Positions 1-8,857 of a stretch of 42,868 nt of DNA are shown piece after piece; the stretch's first letter is position 1, and each line of letters opens with the position of its first letter. The translations under genes were made by a program, and so were the position numbers. Under the pieces are notes generated by a model. That model was not told the DNA's origin and ran no database searches. It was given only the letters and a program-made list of their open reading frames with translations. Source of the stretch: Paracoccaceae bacterium (lineage in GTDB: Bacteria > Pseudomonadota > Alphaproteobacteria > Rhodobacterales > Rhodobacteraceae); NCBI GenBank assembly GCA_020630695.1, contig JAHDIS010000037.1, positions 1-42,868 of the forward strand, in the 5' to 3' direction.

Positions 1-1
1 G

Positions 2-1129
2 GATCGCTATGAATTCCCAACTCCGTACTACGGGTTTGATCACGTCGACATGGTGACAGGTCACGGCGACCGGGCCGGTGGTCACTACCGCCAATGGTTC
101 AGGAACAAGCACCCGGATTGGAAAGATCTGTGCGATCCCGCCAATCAATTGCCGCATAGCTACACCTGCCCGCAGGCCTATCGCACACCGATCCCTGAGG
201 ACAGCTATCCAACCGCCTACATCAAGGAAAGTGCCCGAAAATATCTGGCAAATACAGCGGACAAGGATCAGCCGTTTTTTGCCTTTGTGTCATTCAGCGA
301 CCCCCATCACCCCTTCAACCCACCCGGGAAATATTGGGACATGTATGATCCCGATGACTTTGAATTGCCCTCCCGGTTTGAGGACCACGAAAACCCGCCG
401 CCGCCTCTGCAGGAGGCCCGTCAAGTCTTTGAAAGCGGTGGTGGCCAAAAGACCCCTCAGACGGCTTTCATGGCGCCGGATCGTGAAGTACGCGAGGCGA
501 TGGCGCTGACCGCTGGCATGATCACGATGATCGACGATGCCGTGGGCGACATCATTCAATCGCTGAAGGACGCGGGGCAATTCGAGAATACGGTGATCAT
601 CTTCAACGCGGATCATGGCGACTACATGGGCGACTTTAACATGTTGCTCAAAGGGGCCTGGGCCACGCGGTCTATCAACCGAGTGCCAATGATCTGGTCA
701 GATCCCATGGATCGCACGGAACACGCGACGCCCGCCCTCGCCTCGACCATCGACATCTCCGCAACCATTTTGGAACGCGCCGAACTGGACCCGTATTTTG
801 GCATGCAGGGGCAAAGTTTTCTCGCTTGTGTCCATGGCGCCAACCACCACCGCGACAGCCTGCTGATCGAATACAATGATGGGCTGACCCGCATGGGCTT
901 TGACAAACCCGCCCGCGTGCGCTCGGTCGTGACGCAGGATTGGCAATTCAGTGTCTACAAGGATCAGGATTGGGGCGAGCTGTACGACCTTAAGAAAGAT
1001 CCGCGCCAGATCCGGAACCTTTGGGCGGACGAAGCGTATCGCGAAACCAAAGCCCAGCTTTTCGAAACGCTGTCCGATCACCTGATCGGGCAAATGGACG
1101 AAAGCCCGCGATCAAGTCGGATGGCGTAA
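2..1129 (+). CDS. Sulfatase-family hydrolase, 5'-truncated by window edge
   Basis: The reading frame is open from base 2, so the ATG at 50 is internal and the true start lies outside the window. The visible 375 residues are the C-terminal two thirds of an alkaline-phosphatase-superfamily sulfatase. The segment FNADHGDYMGD is the Asp-His metal-binding motif that closes the active site in type I sulfatases and phosphonate monoester hydrolases, and FVSFSDPHHPFNPP is the usual central His motif. The C-terminal LYDLKKDPRQIRNLW matches the 'LYDL..DP.E..NL' tail of the family. The formylglycine cysteine motif would be in the missing N-terminal part and cannot be checked. It points towards the convergent sulfatase at 1353-3011 and differs clearly from it, so it is not a recent copy. 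The substrate is unknown; a sulfate ester is inferred from the family and neighbours. Confidence 0.88.
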   Translation, partial: DRYEFPTPYYGFDHVDMVTGHGDRAGGHYRQWFRNKHPDWKDLCDPANQLPHSYTCPQAYRTPIPEDSYPTAYIKESARKYLANTADKDQPFFAFVSFSDPHHPFNPPGKYWDMYDPDDFELPSRFEDHENPPPPLQEARQVFESGGGQKTPQTAFMAPDREVREAMALTAGMITMIDDAVGDIIQSLKDAGQFENTVIIFNADHGDYMGDFNMLLKGAWATRSINRVPMIWSDPMDRTEHATPALASTIDISATILERAELDPYFGMQGQSFLACVHGANHHRDSLLIEYNDGLTRMGFDKPARVRSVVTQDWQFSVYKDQDWGELYDLKKDPRQIRNLWADEAYRETKAQLFETLSDHLIGQMDESPRSSRMA

Positions 1130-1352
1130 CGCATAAGGACTGCGGATCACCACTTGGCATCACTGGTTTCGACATCCAATCCATCGCGTCAGTTGCCTTG
1201 ATGGGCATGTATCGCCGAGGCATCGCGCCCAATCGGCTCACAATGGCAGCGATGACGGGCTGGTCGCCGTCACGCGTATTGCGAGGTTCCAGCCTCTGTT
1301 AGAAGCGGAACCGGGCGGATACGCAAAGATGTCGAAAAACCACTTTGAGCGC
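1130..1352. other. Intergenic region between convergent sulfatase genes
   Basis: This stretch separates the stops of two convergent sulfatase genes. Short reading frames cross it in several frames but none has a convincing ribosome binding site or recognisable protein. I see no clear strong hairpin with a T-tract. Confidence 0.5.
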
Positions 1353-3011
1353 CTACCGATCCGGGCGCCCCATTGGCGTGAGGCTATCAAATCGCTTGCC
1401 GGTCGCGGCCTCATATTCCGCTTCATCCCAGAAACCGATGAGGACGCCCGTCTCCGCGGACTTGGTCTGGCGGGCAAGCATCTCGGGGGTTGCCGTGATG
1501 CGGGTGTGATGTCGGCGCGACCAACTTAGGAGTGCGTCAGACATGCGTGTGCGCACCGCTTCATGTTCAGGCGTATCCGAGGCACCGAGATCGATCAGTT
1601 CTCCGGGGTCGCTTTCGAGATCAAACAACACCGGACGGAACCCCTCGCAACGGATGTATTTCCAACGCCCGTCAAAGATCATCACAGTATGCGCATCTTC
1701 TTGTGGCTGGTTTAACGCGCGTGCCATTTCCGACCAATGGTAGTCGTGTTCGCTGATTACGTAATTGCGAGAAAACCCGTCTTTTCCATGAAGGATCGGG
1801 GTCAAATCGCGCCCCTCGATTACCCAGGGTTTCGGGGGACACCCGATCGCCTGCATGAAGGTGGGCACGAGGTCGATCTGCTCAACCAAAGCATCCGACA
1901 CGGTGCCACGGGTGCTGTCGGCCTCGGGACGGGGATCGTAGATGATCAGCGGAACTTTCACCGCCTGCTGATGGTAGAAGTCCTTGTCACCCATCCAGTG
2001 GTCGCCCATGTAATCTCCGTGATCTGACGTGAAAGCGATGATCGTATTATTAGCCAGCCCCGTTTCCTCCATCCAGGCAAACAGCCGTCCCAGATTGTCG
2101 TCGAGTTGCTTGATGAGGCCCATATAGGCCGGGATCACATGTTCACGGACATGGTCGCGGGCGAAACTCTTGCAAACGCGCGAGTCCAGATAGGCCCGGA
2201 TCAGGGGGTGATCGGTCTGCTGCTCGTCTTCGCTGCGCACCGGGGCGATGACGTGGCGCGCGTCATACATGTCGTGATAGGGCGCAGGCACGATATAGGG
2301 CCAGTGTGGCTTGATGTACGACAGATGACAGACCCACGGCCCGCCATTGGGATCAGACGAAGCCTCTCGCATGAAGTCCATCGCGCGGTTGGTCATATAG
2401 GCGGTCTCGGAATGCTCTTCTGGCACATTGGCAGGAAGGCGCGAGTTCTTGAGAAGCCAGGCCGACATCAGTTCACCGTCGTCACCAAGACCGGAATTGG
2501 CAAAGTCTTCCCAAGGGTTGTCAGAGCTATAGCCATGGGCCTCAAGATAGTCGTCATAGGCCGACCACTTTTGCCGGTGGCTGTCGGGATGCAGGCCATC
2601 ATCACGTTCGAACGGTTCAAAACCGCATTCGGAAACCCGCACACCGATAAAGCTTTCAGGGTCGATGCCGAGCCAGGCCATACCCTCAAGGTCGGCAGCC
2701 ATATGAGTTTTGCCGACCAGCACGGCACGCGCCCCGACCTCGCGTAAGTGATCGCCCAAGGTCGGCTCGCCCACACGCAATGGCATGGAGTTCCAGGTCG
2801 AGCCATGACTGCGCACGTAGCGGCCGGTATAGGCTGACATGCGCGAAGGTCCACAGACCGGCGACTGAACATAGGCATTGTCAAACCGCACGCCGCGCGC
2901 GGCCAATGCGTCAATATGGGGCGTGTGCAGATGTGGGTGGCCGTAGCAGCTGAGATAGTCATACCGAAGCTGGTCGGCCATGATCCACAATACGTTGGGG
3001 CGCTGGGTCAA
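1353..3011 (-). CDS. Sulfatase / phosphonate monoester hydrolase-like enzyme
   Basis: This 552-residue enzyme is of the formylglycine-dependent type. VLWIMADQ near residue 13 supplies the first metal ligand. SPVCGPSRMSAYTGR holds Cys53, the residue converted to formylglycine, in the CxPxR signature. FTSDHGDYMGD holds Asp330 and His331. CGPSR and the overall length are closer to the phosphonate monoester hydrolase/sulfatase branch than to classical arylsulfatase, so phosphodiester or phosphonate esters remain possible substrates. There is no signal peptide, so it is probably cytoplasmic. The start is TTG at 3011: its T-T-G-A overlaps the stop of the upstream marR gene, and a strong AAGGAGAGGG lies just upstream inside marR. 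The two genes are therefore translationally coupled. It is clearly paralogous to the sulfatase at 12380-14017. A formylglycine-generating enzyme is not in the window. Confidence 0.93.
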   Translation of the reverse strand: MTQRPNVLWIMADQLRYDYLSCYGHPHLHTPHIDALAARGVRFDNAYVQSPVCGPSRMSAYTGRYVRSHGSTWNSMPLRVGEPTLGDHLREVGARAVLVGKTHMAADLEGMAWLGIDPESFIGVRVSECGFEPFERDDGLHPDSHRQKWSAYDDYLEAHGYSSDNPWEDFANSGLGDDGELMSAWLLKNSRLPANVPEEHSETAYMTNRAMDFMREASSDPNGGPWVCHLSYIKPHWPYIVPAPYHDMYDARHVIAPVRSEDEQQTDHPLIRAYLDSRVCKSFARDHVREHVIPAYMGLIKQLDDNLGRLFAWMEETGLANNTIIAFTSDHGDYMGDHWMGDKDFYHQQAVKVPLIIYDPRPEADSTRGTVSDALVEQIDLVPTFMQAIGCPPKPWVIEGRDLTPILHGKDGFSRNYVISEHDYHWSEMARALNQPQEDAHTVMIFDGRWKYIRCEGFRPVLFDLESDPGELIDLGASDTPEHEAVRTRMSDALLSWSRRHHTRITATPEMLARQTKSAETGVLIGFWDEAEYEAATGKRFDSLTPMGRPDR

Positions 3012-3520
3012 TTCACCCTCTCCTTTTCGTACAGAATGTCGTCGATGGGTTGACGCAGAAAGGCCTCCAACCGGTCAAGGTAGTCAACGAAAGTGGTAAG
3101 CTCCTCGGGTGTGAACTGCTCGCGAAGCGCGTCGCGGCGGCGCTTCATCGACGGCGCGGCACGCTTGTATGCTGCGCGGCCCGCGTCGGTGAGTGCAACA
3201 ATGGTCTGGCGACCGTCGCCAGCGTCACGCTGCATGCTCACGAGGCCCTTTTTCTGCATAGCCGGAAGCGCCCGTGACAGAAGAGAATGATCGGCGCGCT
3301 GGATTTCGGCAAGCTCACGTATTGTCAGCGTTCCGGCTTCGGAAAGGTCCCACAGTGTACGCCATTCAACGACTGAAAGTCCTGCGGCGCGTTGCAGGAT
3401 CTGCTGGCCCTGCTTGCGCGAGGCCGCATAGGTCGCAGGCAGGCGAGAGAACAGGTTCTGCTCCTCATGCAGACGCCGCTGGCGAACCTTTTCAACCTTG
3501 TCGCCATCATACTTCGCCAT
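3008..3520 (-). CDS. MarR-family transcriptional regulator
   Basis: A 170-residue protein with the MarR winged-helix layout: an N-terminal helix (about 10-45), a helix-turn-helix around LTIRELAEIQRADHSLLSRA (about 65-85), a wing at VSMQRDAGDGRQTIVALT, and C-terminal dimerisation helices. Members of this family usually repress neighbouring catabolic or transport genes and are released by small phenolic or carboxylic ligands. The start ATG at 3520 has AGGAGG about 6 bases upstream. The gene overlaps the following sulfatase by 4 bases and is divergent from the TAXI receptor gene at 3660. An inverted repeat in the shared upstream region (3563-3590) is the natural candidate operator. The ligand is unknown. 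Confidence 0.92.
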   Translation of the reverse strand: MAKYDGDKVEKVRQRRLHEEQNLFSRLPATYAASRKQGQQILQRAAGLSVVEWRTLWDLSEAGTLTIRELAEIQRADHSLLSRALPAMQKKGLVSMQRDAGDGRQTIVALTDAGRAAYKRAAPSMKRRRDALREQFTPEELTTFVDYLDRLEAFLRQPIDDILYEKERVN

Positions 3521-3562
3521 TGGGAGCCTCCTGTATTGCTGATTATCACCGAATAGAAACTA

Positions 3563-3590
3563 CGTGACAAGTCACATAATTTTTGTCACG
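3563..3590. promoter_or_regulatory. Inverted repeat, candidate MarR operator
   Basis: Perfect 8-bp arms CGTGACAA and TTGTCACG are separated by 12 bases in the region shared by marR and the TRAP operon. The left arm also forms a smaller palindrome, GTGAC-AA-GTCAC (3564-3575). The position between divergent genes suits autoregulation plus control of the transporter. Confidence 0.55.
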
Positions 3591-3659
3591 CTTTAGACAG
3601 GACCCCGGAACAGGGGCGCGCATGCCGTAAAGGGCGGCGTGAAAAACAGGGAGGAAACT

Positions 3660-4715
3660 ATGTTTAGATCGACCATTCTGGGGGCAGTTTGTGCGCTTGC
3701 GCCGATTGCTGCCGCCGCTCAGGCGACGCTCACCGCCGAGACCACCACACCCGGCTCCACGCCGCATTATATCGACACGACGCTGGCGGCCGTGCTCGAC
3801 AGCGCCGGCGTCGCGACAATGCAAATCACCGAAGGCGCAACGCTCACAAACTCGGTTCAGGCTGTTGCCGAGGGCCGACTCGATATGGCCCCTGCACCGC
3901 TCATCCTGCCGTTTTTGATGTCCAAGGGCATCGGCCCCTATAGCGGCATCGGGCCGGAAAAAGGCGCGGAAATGGCTGCCAATATCCGGGTGCTTTTCTT
4001 CAACGCCGGGTCGGCACAAATGTTCGGGTATTACAATTCGAACCCTGTCGAAGACATCCGCGACCTCAAAGGCCTGCGCATCTGGAACGGTCCGCCGCGC
4101 GGGGCGGCGCTGACTTCGGGTCGCGCGATGATCCAGCTTTTGTCCGGTTTGAAAGACGGGGAAGGCTATGAAGGCATCCAGACCGCATGGCCCGACACGG
4201 TTGGAACCATCACCGGGGGCGGCGTCGACGCCTGGACCATTCCTGAAGGCCTGCCTTCGGGCCGCGAAATCGCCATTGCGGCAGCCGGTGACATCACGAT
4301 CTTTGACGTCCCGTCCGATCTGCTCGCCAGCAAGCTGGGTCAGCAAATCCTCAAAGCGCCGGGCCACGCGCCTTATTCGGTGCCAATTGAGGAATTCCGC
4401 GCCGCCTATGCGGGCAATGGCATCACTGTGGTGACCGACGATGACAGCTTTGACAGCTTTGCCACCGCCTTTGGTCAGATCGTACCGGCCTCACTTGACG
4501 AAGAGCTCGCCTATCAGATCACCAAAGCCTATCTTGCCGGCGAAGAGCGTTTCTTGACCGGCTCGCCGCGTGGTCCCTACACCCGGCTGAGCTTTGGCGA
4601 CCTCGATGGTGTGAGCCAGGGCGCCTGTGGTGCGGTCAAGGTCAAGATGCACCCTGGCGCAATCCGTGCCTTTGAAGAGGCTGGTCACACAGTCGCAGAT
4701 TGCCTGCGTCCGTAA
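3660..4715 (+). CDS. TAXI-family TRAP transporter substrate-binding protein
   Basis: A 351-residue periplasmic receptor of the TAXI family, which delivers small organic solutes to a TRAP permease driven by a sodium gradient. A signal peptide is visible (residues 1 to about 21, ending in AAAAQ). The mature start LTAETTTPGSTPHY and the central KGLRIWNGPPRGAA block resemble the second receptor in the window (11306-12340), as does the C-terminal VKMHPGAIRAFEEAGH. I chose the ATG at 3660 because GGGAGG precedes it by the right distance; a GTG at 3639 in the same frame would place seven charged residues before the signal peptide. It is the first gene of an operon with the fused permease and a DUF3237 gene. 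The ligand is not deducible; TAXI receptors are known for glutamate and other carboxylates. Confidence 0.92.
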   Translation: MFRSTILGAVCALAPIAAAAQATLTAETTTPGSTPHYIDTTLAAVLDSAGVATMQITEGATLTNSVQAVAEGRLDMAPAPLILPFLMSKGIGPYSGIGPEKGAEMAANIRVLFFNAGSAQMFGYYNSNPVEDIRDLKGLRIWNGPPRGAALTSGRAMIQLLSGLKDGEGYEGIQTAWPDTVGTITGGGVDAWTIPEGLPSGREIAIAAAGDITIFDVPSDLLASKLGQQILKAPGHAPYSVPIEEFRAAYAGNGITVVTDDDSFDSFATAFGQIVPASLDEELAYQITKAYLAGEERFLTGSPRGPYTRLSFGDLDGVSQGACGAVKVKMHPGAIRAFEEAGHTVADCLRP

Positions 4716-4736
4716 CCGCACTTTGAATCCTCAACA

Positions 4737-4770
4737 CGGGCCCGCCCCCCAAAAAACGGGGCCGGGCCCG
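4737..4770 (+). terminator. GC-rich intercistronic hairpin between receptor and permease genes
   Basis: The arms CGGGCCCGCCCC and GGGGC-C-GGGCCCG pair with a single bulged base around an A-rich loop, followed by a short TTTT. In a receptor-permease operon such a structure usually gives partial termination or 3'-end protection, so that the receptor is made in excess over the membrane protein. This role is inferred. Confidence 0.6.
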
Positions 4771-4793
4771 CTCCTTTTGAGCGCGAGTTGTTC

Positions 4794-7106
4794 ATGACTG
4801 ATCAAACGTCCTTTCGCCGACCGATAAATCAAACGATTGCCTTGGCATTGGCGCTGGTGCTGGTCTTTTTTGGAATGATCAACACAATGCCCGAAATTCC
4901 GGGCCTTCAAGAACTCGCACGCTCTGTCACCGGACGGCCCTTTTTCCGGGTATCCAACTTTGCGCCGGAATTTTTCTTTCCGCCGATGTTCCTTTTGATG
5001 ATGGTGATCGTCGCCTTTCACGGCAGCGCCTATCAAGACTGGAAGACCACCCCCCGCAAATATCGCCCGGCATGGCTTGGGCTGTTGCTCGATATTGGTC
5101 TGATCACAGCGGCCATGTTGGGTGCGCTGGGGTACCTTGTTGAAAATGATGCCGTTTGCCTGTTCGACCAAATCAGCGGTGAACGGGCCCGCCTGATCCA
5201 AGAGGCCGCCGAACGTGCCGAAGGTGTGATCCCCGGCATGTCCTTCGATGCCGAAGTGCCGGCCTGTCAGGCGCGGTTCGGCATCTGGATTATACCACTG
5301 CTGTTTACCATCATCGGGCTGTTCTTCCTTTACAATGTCCGCCTTTGGGGGGCGCCTTTGGTGATCGTTGCGACAATCGTCGTGGCCTATACAGTCGCGA
5401 CAGCGCTGATCTGGATGTTCAGCCTGTCGGACAACAATTTCCTGCTGACCAAGCTCGGGGCCGACAACGGCGACGTGATGGCCGCAGCCGTGCAGAAGGC
5501 CACCAATGTCTTCATCACCCCCGACGGTTTCATGGGCCGGTTCATGAACATCGTCGTCAATCAGGTTTTTCCCTATGTGATCCTCGGTTCGCTCTTTGGC
5601 ACCTCGGCCGGTGGCACATCGTTGATCAAGCTTGCCGTGCGGCTCACACGGCGCTTGCGGGGCGGCCCGGCCCATGCTGCTATCGTATCATCGGCACTCT
5701 TTGGCACGATCACCGGCGGGCCTGTGACCAACGTGCTCTCCACCGGACGGCTCACCATTCCGATGATGATGCGCAACGGGTTTTCCGCGCGCTTTGCCGG
5801 AGGGGTCGAGGCAGCCGCATCATCCGGTGGTCAGATCATGCCGCCGGTGATGGGCGTGGCCGCCTTTGTCCTCGTGGCGCTCACGGCAGTGCCATACACC
5901 AAGGTGGTTGTCGCAGCCTTCCTGCCCGCGATGGCGTTCTTCTTTTCGATCTTTCTGACGGTCATGTTCCAGGCCCGGCGTGAAAAGGTCGCCGCCATGG
6001 GTGAGGTACCAGACGATTTACAGATGGAACGTCAGGACTGGCTCAATGTCGTGATGATTTTCGTTCCGATCCTCGTGATCCTGTTCCTTCTGCTTGGCAG
6101 CAAGGATGCAGTTTCGACCGGTGTTTTGTCATGGGTTCTGCCGGGCTGGGTGGAGCAGATCATCACCAACGCCACCGGTGACGCGGTTTCCGCCGGTTGG
6201 TGGGCGGTGGCGGTGTTGCTGCCACTGTTGTTTCTCGACCCCGAAACCCGCGCGAAGCCCTCCAAGATCCTGAAGTCGCTTGCCGAGGGCGGGATCCTGC
6301 TTTCAAACCTGTTCCTGCTGCTTTTCGCTGTGTCGATCATTTCAGCCTTTCTAAATGAAAGTGGTTTGACCGGCGAACTGACCCGTGCCGTCACGTCATG
6401 GCTCGAAAGCGCCGAAGTCATTCGCATCTTCGGCATCGATGTCCACATCACAGGCGGTGTCTATCTCATGGTGGCCCTGATCTCAGCGATGTTCTGCGCA
6501 ATCATTCTCGGCATGGGCATGCCTACGGTTCCAGCCTATGTGAATGTAGCGCTTCTCCTTGGGCCGTTGCTCGCCAATCTCGGGGTCAGCTTCTTCACGG
6601 CCCATATGTTCGTCTTCTATTTCGCCGTCGCCAGCGCCATCACCCCACCGGTGGCCATTGCCGCCTTTGCTGCTGCCTCGATCGCCAAGACCGAACCGAT
6701 GCGCACTGGTTTTGAAGCGGTCCGGGTGGGCATCGTCATGTTCACGATCCCCTTCATCTTTGCTTGGTATCCCGAACTCTTGCTTATCGAAGAGGCTGTC
6801 ACGGTGCTGGACGACAACGGCCAGCGGGTCCTGATCGAAGGCTATGGTTCCGGTGTTGATTGGCCATCGCTGGCCGCACTTTTGCTGCGACTGGTTCTCG
6901 TGCTGTACCTTCTGGCCTCGGCGCTCGCGCGGTTCGACCGTGGGCCGATCAGCCGATTGGAAATGGCGCTACGCCTGCTGGCAGCCTTGCTTGTCCTATG
7001 GAAAACCACGCCGGTTATGTGGGTCGGCATCGGCCTCGCCGCGGCGCTCGTATGCTCTCACTATTTTCTCTCGAAAAGGACTGATCATGATCCCGCCCGA
7101 GCTTGA
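4794..7106 (+). CDS. TRAP transporter fused permease (4TM/12TM)
   Basis: A 770-residue integral membrane protein joining the small DctQ-like four-helix subunit (about residues 1-230) to the large DctM-like subunit. Motifs of the large subunit are clear: VILGSLFGTSAGGTSLIKLA, GGPAHAAIVSSALFGTITGG, EAAASSGGQIMPPVMGVAAF and, near the end, ILGMGMPTVPAYVNVALL and FYFAVASAITPPVA. This is the usual fused form that partners TAXI receptors. I favour ATG 4794; a TTG at 4788 in frame would add two residues. It is the second gene of the operon after the TAXI receptor and overlaps the following DUF3237 gene by 20 bases. A close paralogue lies at 8858-11242 on the other strand. Confidence 0.93.
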   Translation: MTDQTSFRRPINQTIALALALVLVFFGMINTMPEIPGLQELARSVTGRPFFRVSNFAPEFFFPPMFLLMMVIVAFHGSAYQDWKTTPRKYRPAWLGLLLDIGLITAAMLGALGYLVENDAVCLFDQISGERARLIQEAAERAEGVIPGMSFDAEVPACQARFGIWIIPLLFTIIGLFFLYNVRLWGAPLVIVATIVVAYTVATALIWMFSLSDNNFLLTKLGADNGDVMAAAVQKATNVFITPDGFMGRFMNIVVNQVFPYVILGSLFGTSAGGTSLIKLAVRLTRRLRGGPAHAAIVSSALFGTITGGPVTNVLSTGRLTIPMMMRNGFSARFAGGVEAAASSGGQIMPPVMGVAAFVLVALTAVPYTKVVVAAFLPAMAFFFSIFLTVMFQARREKVAAMGEVPDDLQMERQDWLNVVMIFVPILVILFLLLGSKDAVSTGVLSWVLPGWVEQIITNATGDAVSAGWWAVAVLLPLLFLDPETRAKPSKILKSLAEGGILLSNLFLLLFAVSIISAFLNESGLTGELTRAVTSWLESAEVIRIFGIDVHITGGVYLMVALISAMFCAIILGMGMPTVPAYVNVALLLGPLLANLGVSFFTAHMFVFYFAVASAITPPVAIAAFAAASIAKTEPMRTGFEAVRVGIVMFTIPFIFAWYPELLLIEEAVTVLDDNGQRVLIEGYGSGVDWPSLAALLLRLVLVLYLLASALARFDRGPISRLEMALRLLAALLVLWKTTPVMWVGIGLAAALVCSHYFLSKRTDHDPARA

Positions 7107-7545
7107 ATTCATCTGCCAACTGAAAGTGCAACTTGCCCCAGCCCGTGAGATGGGGCCGGGACGGGCGGGACAACGGCGGATCATCCCGATCATCGGCGGC
7201 ACAGTTTCCGGCCCCCGCCTCTCGGGCAAAATCCTCAATCTCGGTGCGGATTGGCAGACGGTCTTCGACGATGGCCTCGTGCAACTCGATACGCGCTATG
7301 CCTTTGAAACCGACGATGGCGCACTGATCGAGATCATCAACTTTGGCTACCGCCATGGCCCCGAAGAGGTCATAGCGGCGCTTGCACGCGGCGAAGACGT
7401 GCCGGCCGACAGCTACTATATGCGCACCCATGCACGATTGGAAACCGGTGACAGCCGGTATGCATGGGTCAACAAATCGCTATTTCTCGGAACGGGCAAA
7501 CGCGAAAAAGAGCGCGTTGTCATTGATCTGTTTCTGATCCGATAA
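7087..7545 (+). CDS. DUF3237 family protein
   Basis: A 152-residue protein of the DUF3237 (UPF0311) family, recognised by an N-terminal LEFICQLKVQL strand, the segment IIPIIGGTVSGPRLSGKIL, LGADWQTVFDDGLVQLDTRY and the C-terminal NKSLFLGTGKREKERVVIDL. The family folds as a small beta-barrel; its biochemical role is not established, but members often sit in aromatic or other small-acid catabolic clusters. The start is ATG 7087, overlapping the last 20 bases of the permease gene, so translation is probably coupled. The longer frame upstream is only the shadow of the permease. It is the last gene of the rightward operon and is convergent with the tandem OsmC gene. Confidence 0.87.
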   Translation: MIPPELEFICQLKVQLAPAREMGPGRAGQRRIIPIIGGTVSGPRLSGKILNLGADWQTVFDDGLVQLDTRYAFETDDGALIEIINFGYRHGPEEVIAALARGEDVPADSYYMRTHARLETGDSRYAWVNKSLFLGTGKREKERVVIDLFLIR

Positions 7546-7559
7546 GCCCTGCCGGACGG

Positions 7560-7590
7560 CCCGGTACCCTGTTGCTGCCAAGATACCGGG
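7560..7590. terminator. Hairpin between convergent operons
   Basis: Arms CCCGGTA (7560-7566) and TACCGGG (7584-7590) are exact complements with a 17-base loop, lying between the stops of two convergent genes. A T-rich stretch follows on the plus strand at about 7605-7616 but not immediately. It is a weak terminator candidate. Confidence 0.3.
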
Positions 7591-7636
7591 AAGCCCAATC
7601 ACTGCTTTTCTTTTGGTCCGAAGTCTCCCGTTCACC

Positions 7637-8818
7637 TCAGACCCTTTTCACTTTCAGCTTTGTTTTCAGGTCAGTTTTACAGAAGGCATGCAAAAAGCAG
7701 GTTTTCTCCGAGATATCGAGCATCTCTTGCGCCGTCTCGTCGCTTTCGGATGTCTGCAAATAAACATGCGTTTCGATCGGGTCGGCCTCGCCCGCTTTGC
7801 CGGTGCCGCCACTGGCACCACCGAGACTGAAATGAGTGTCCTGCACGATGCGGTAGTCTGGCAGGTCGAGCTTGAGCATCGACACGAAACGACCAAACTG
7901 CGTCATGAAACAGAAGCCGATCCCGGCGCTGATCAAGGTGTTTGCGTCGGGCGCACGACCATCCTCTGAACTCAGCAACATGAACGAGGTACCGTAGGGC
8001 GAATACTGCATTTGTTGGATCTGTTTGATCCCATCTGCGCGCAATTCAGCGACGGCCCCAATGTTCAGCCGCCTGTCCTGTTCGTCCGACAATGACGAAC
8101 TGCCGGATGCGGTCCCCTTGGCGACCTCTTTCTTGGGCGTCGGACCGACCTTGCTCATCAGATCTGAAACGCTCTCTCCCGGCGCGGCTTTGGCGAAATG
8201 ATCACCGGGGTCCGGCAAGATCGAACCATTTAGTTCCAAGGCTTTGGCCGTCGGAAGCTCGTTGCCATTCTTCGCCAGTTTGAACAGGCTTTCGATCTGT
8301 CCGCGCATCAATCCGTTCAACGGCGATGCAAAGGTCGCATTGATCAGAAATTCATTGAGAGCCCCATCATCCAGATCGCAGTCGATTTCGACCTGCAATT
8401 CGATGTTTTCGGCCCCACCAACCATGGTCCGCCTCGGCATCGAGCCTTTCATGGTATAGAAGTTGTCCTGCGTCAGCTTCAGCTTGCGGATCTCAATGCC
8501 CTTTTGCTCTGCAAGAGCCATTATCTCATTCATGAAGCTGGCAACCATGCCGCAGGACAGGAACGCCAATGGGCAGCACGCGGCATCATGGCCATTCAAA
8601 TACGGCCCCTCGTCACTGACAAAGCGCCAAGTGTCACCGGTTTTGGCCGATCGCACCAGCGCCTCTTTCTGAAAACCGCTGAAAGAGCGCACCCATGTGC
8701 GCAGGGCATCGCCTTTACGGTTCTCGGGCGCGGATATGCCCACCTCATCTGCATTTTCCACTTTGAAAAATGCGGGCAGTGCACTTTTGCCAATGAGGTC
8801 TTCGCCAATTTTAGCCAC
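7637..8818 (-). CDS. Tandem OsmC-like protein (two fused OsmC domains)
   Basis: A 393-residue protein that reads as two OsmC/Ohr-type domains in series (about 1-185 and 250-393) joined by a Ser/Gly/Lys-rich linker. The first carries HDAACCPLAFLSCG (Cys81, Cys82, Cys89) before the long central helix; the second carries Cys303 in ISAGIGFCFMTQF and ends with DISEKTCFLHA (Cys374), the usual OsmC C-terminal position. Single OsmC proteins are about 140 residues and act as dimers, reducing organic hydroperoxides with paired cysteines; a fused pair would be an internal pseudo-dimer. The start is GTG 8818 with GGAG upstream. It is the last gene of the eight-gene leftward run, where a role in peroxide or thiol chemistry of the pathway is possible but unproven. 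Confidence 0.82.
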   Translation of the reverse strand: MAKIGEDLIGKSALPAFFKVENADEVGISAPENRKGDALRTWVRSFSGFQKEALVRSAKTGDTWRFVSDEGPYLNGHDAACCPLAFLSCGMVASFMNEIMALAEQKGIEIRKLKLTQDNFYTMKGSMPRRTMVGGAENIELQVEIDCDLDDGALNEFLINATFASPLNGLMRGQIESLFKLAKNGNELPTAKALELNGSILPDPGDHFAKAAPGESVSDLMSKVGPTPKKEVAKGTASGSSSLSDEQDRRLNIGAVAELRADGIKQIQQMQYSPYGTSFMLLSSEDGRAPDANTLISAGIGFCFMTQFGRFVSMLKLDLPDYRIVQDTHFSLGGASGGTGKAGEADPIETHVYLQTSESDETAQEMLDISEKTCFLHAFCKTDLKTKLKVKRV

Positions 8819-8857
8819 GTGAGGTGCTCCGTTGTTGAGTGTTTTTTGGGTGATGCC

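Noticed and set aside
1130-1352. Possible coding frame 1021-1302 between the first two sulfatases
   Set aside because: Overlaps the truncated sulfatase in another frame, has no ribosome binding site and no recognisable protein.
3546-4367. 273-residue minus-strand frame across the TAXI receptor and its promoter
   Set aside because: Antisense to the receptor gene and runs through the MarR/TRAP regulatory region; no recognisable protein.
4731-5675. 314-residue minus-strand frame opposite the TRAP permease
   Set aside because: Lies antisense to a strongly supported permease; composition (His/Gln/Asp-rich) is that of a shadow frame and no family is recognised.
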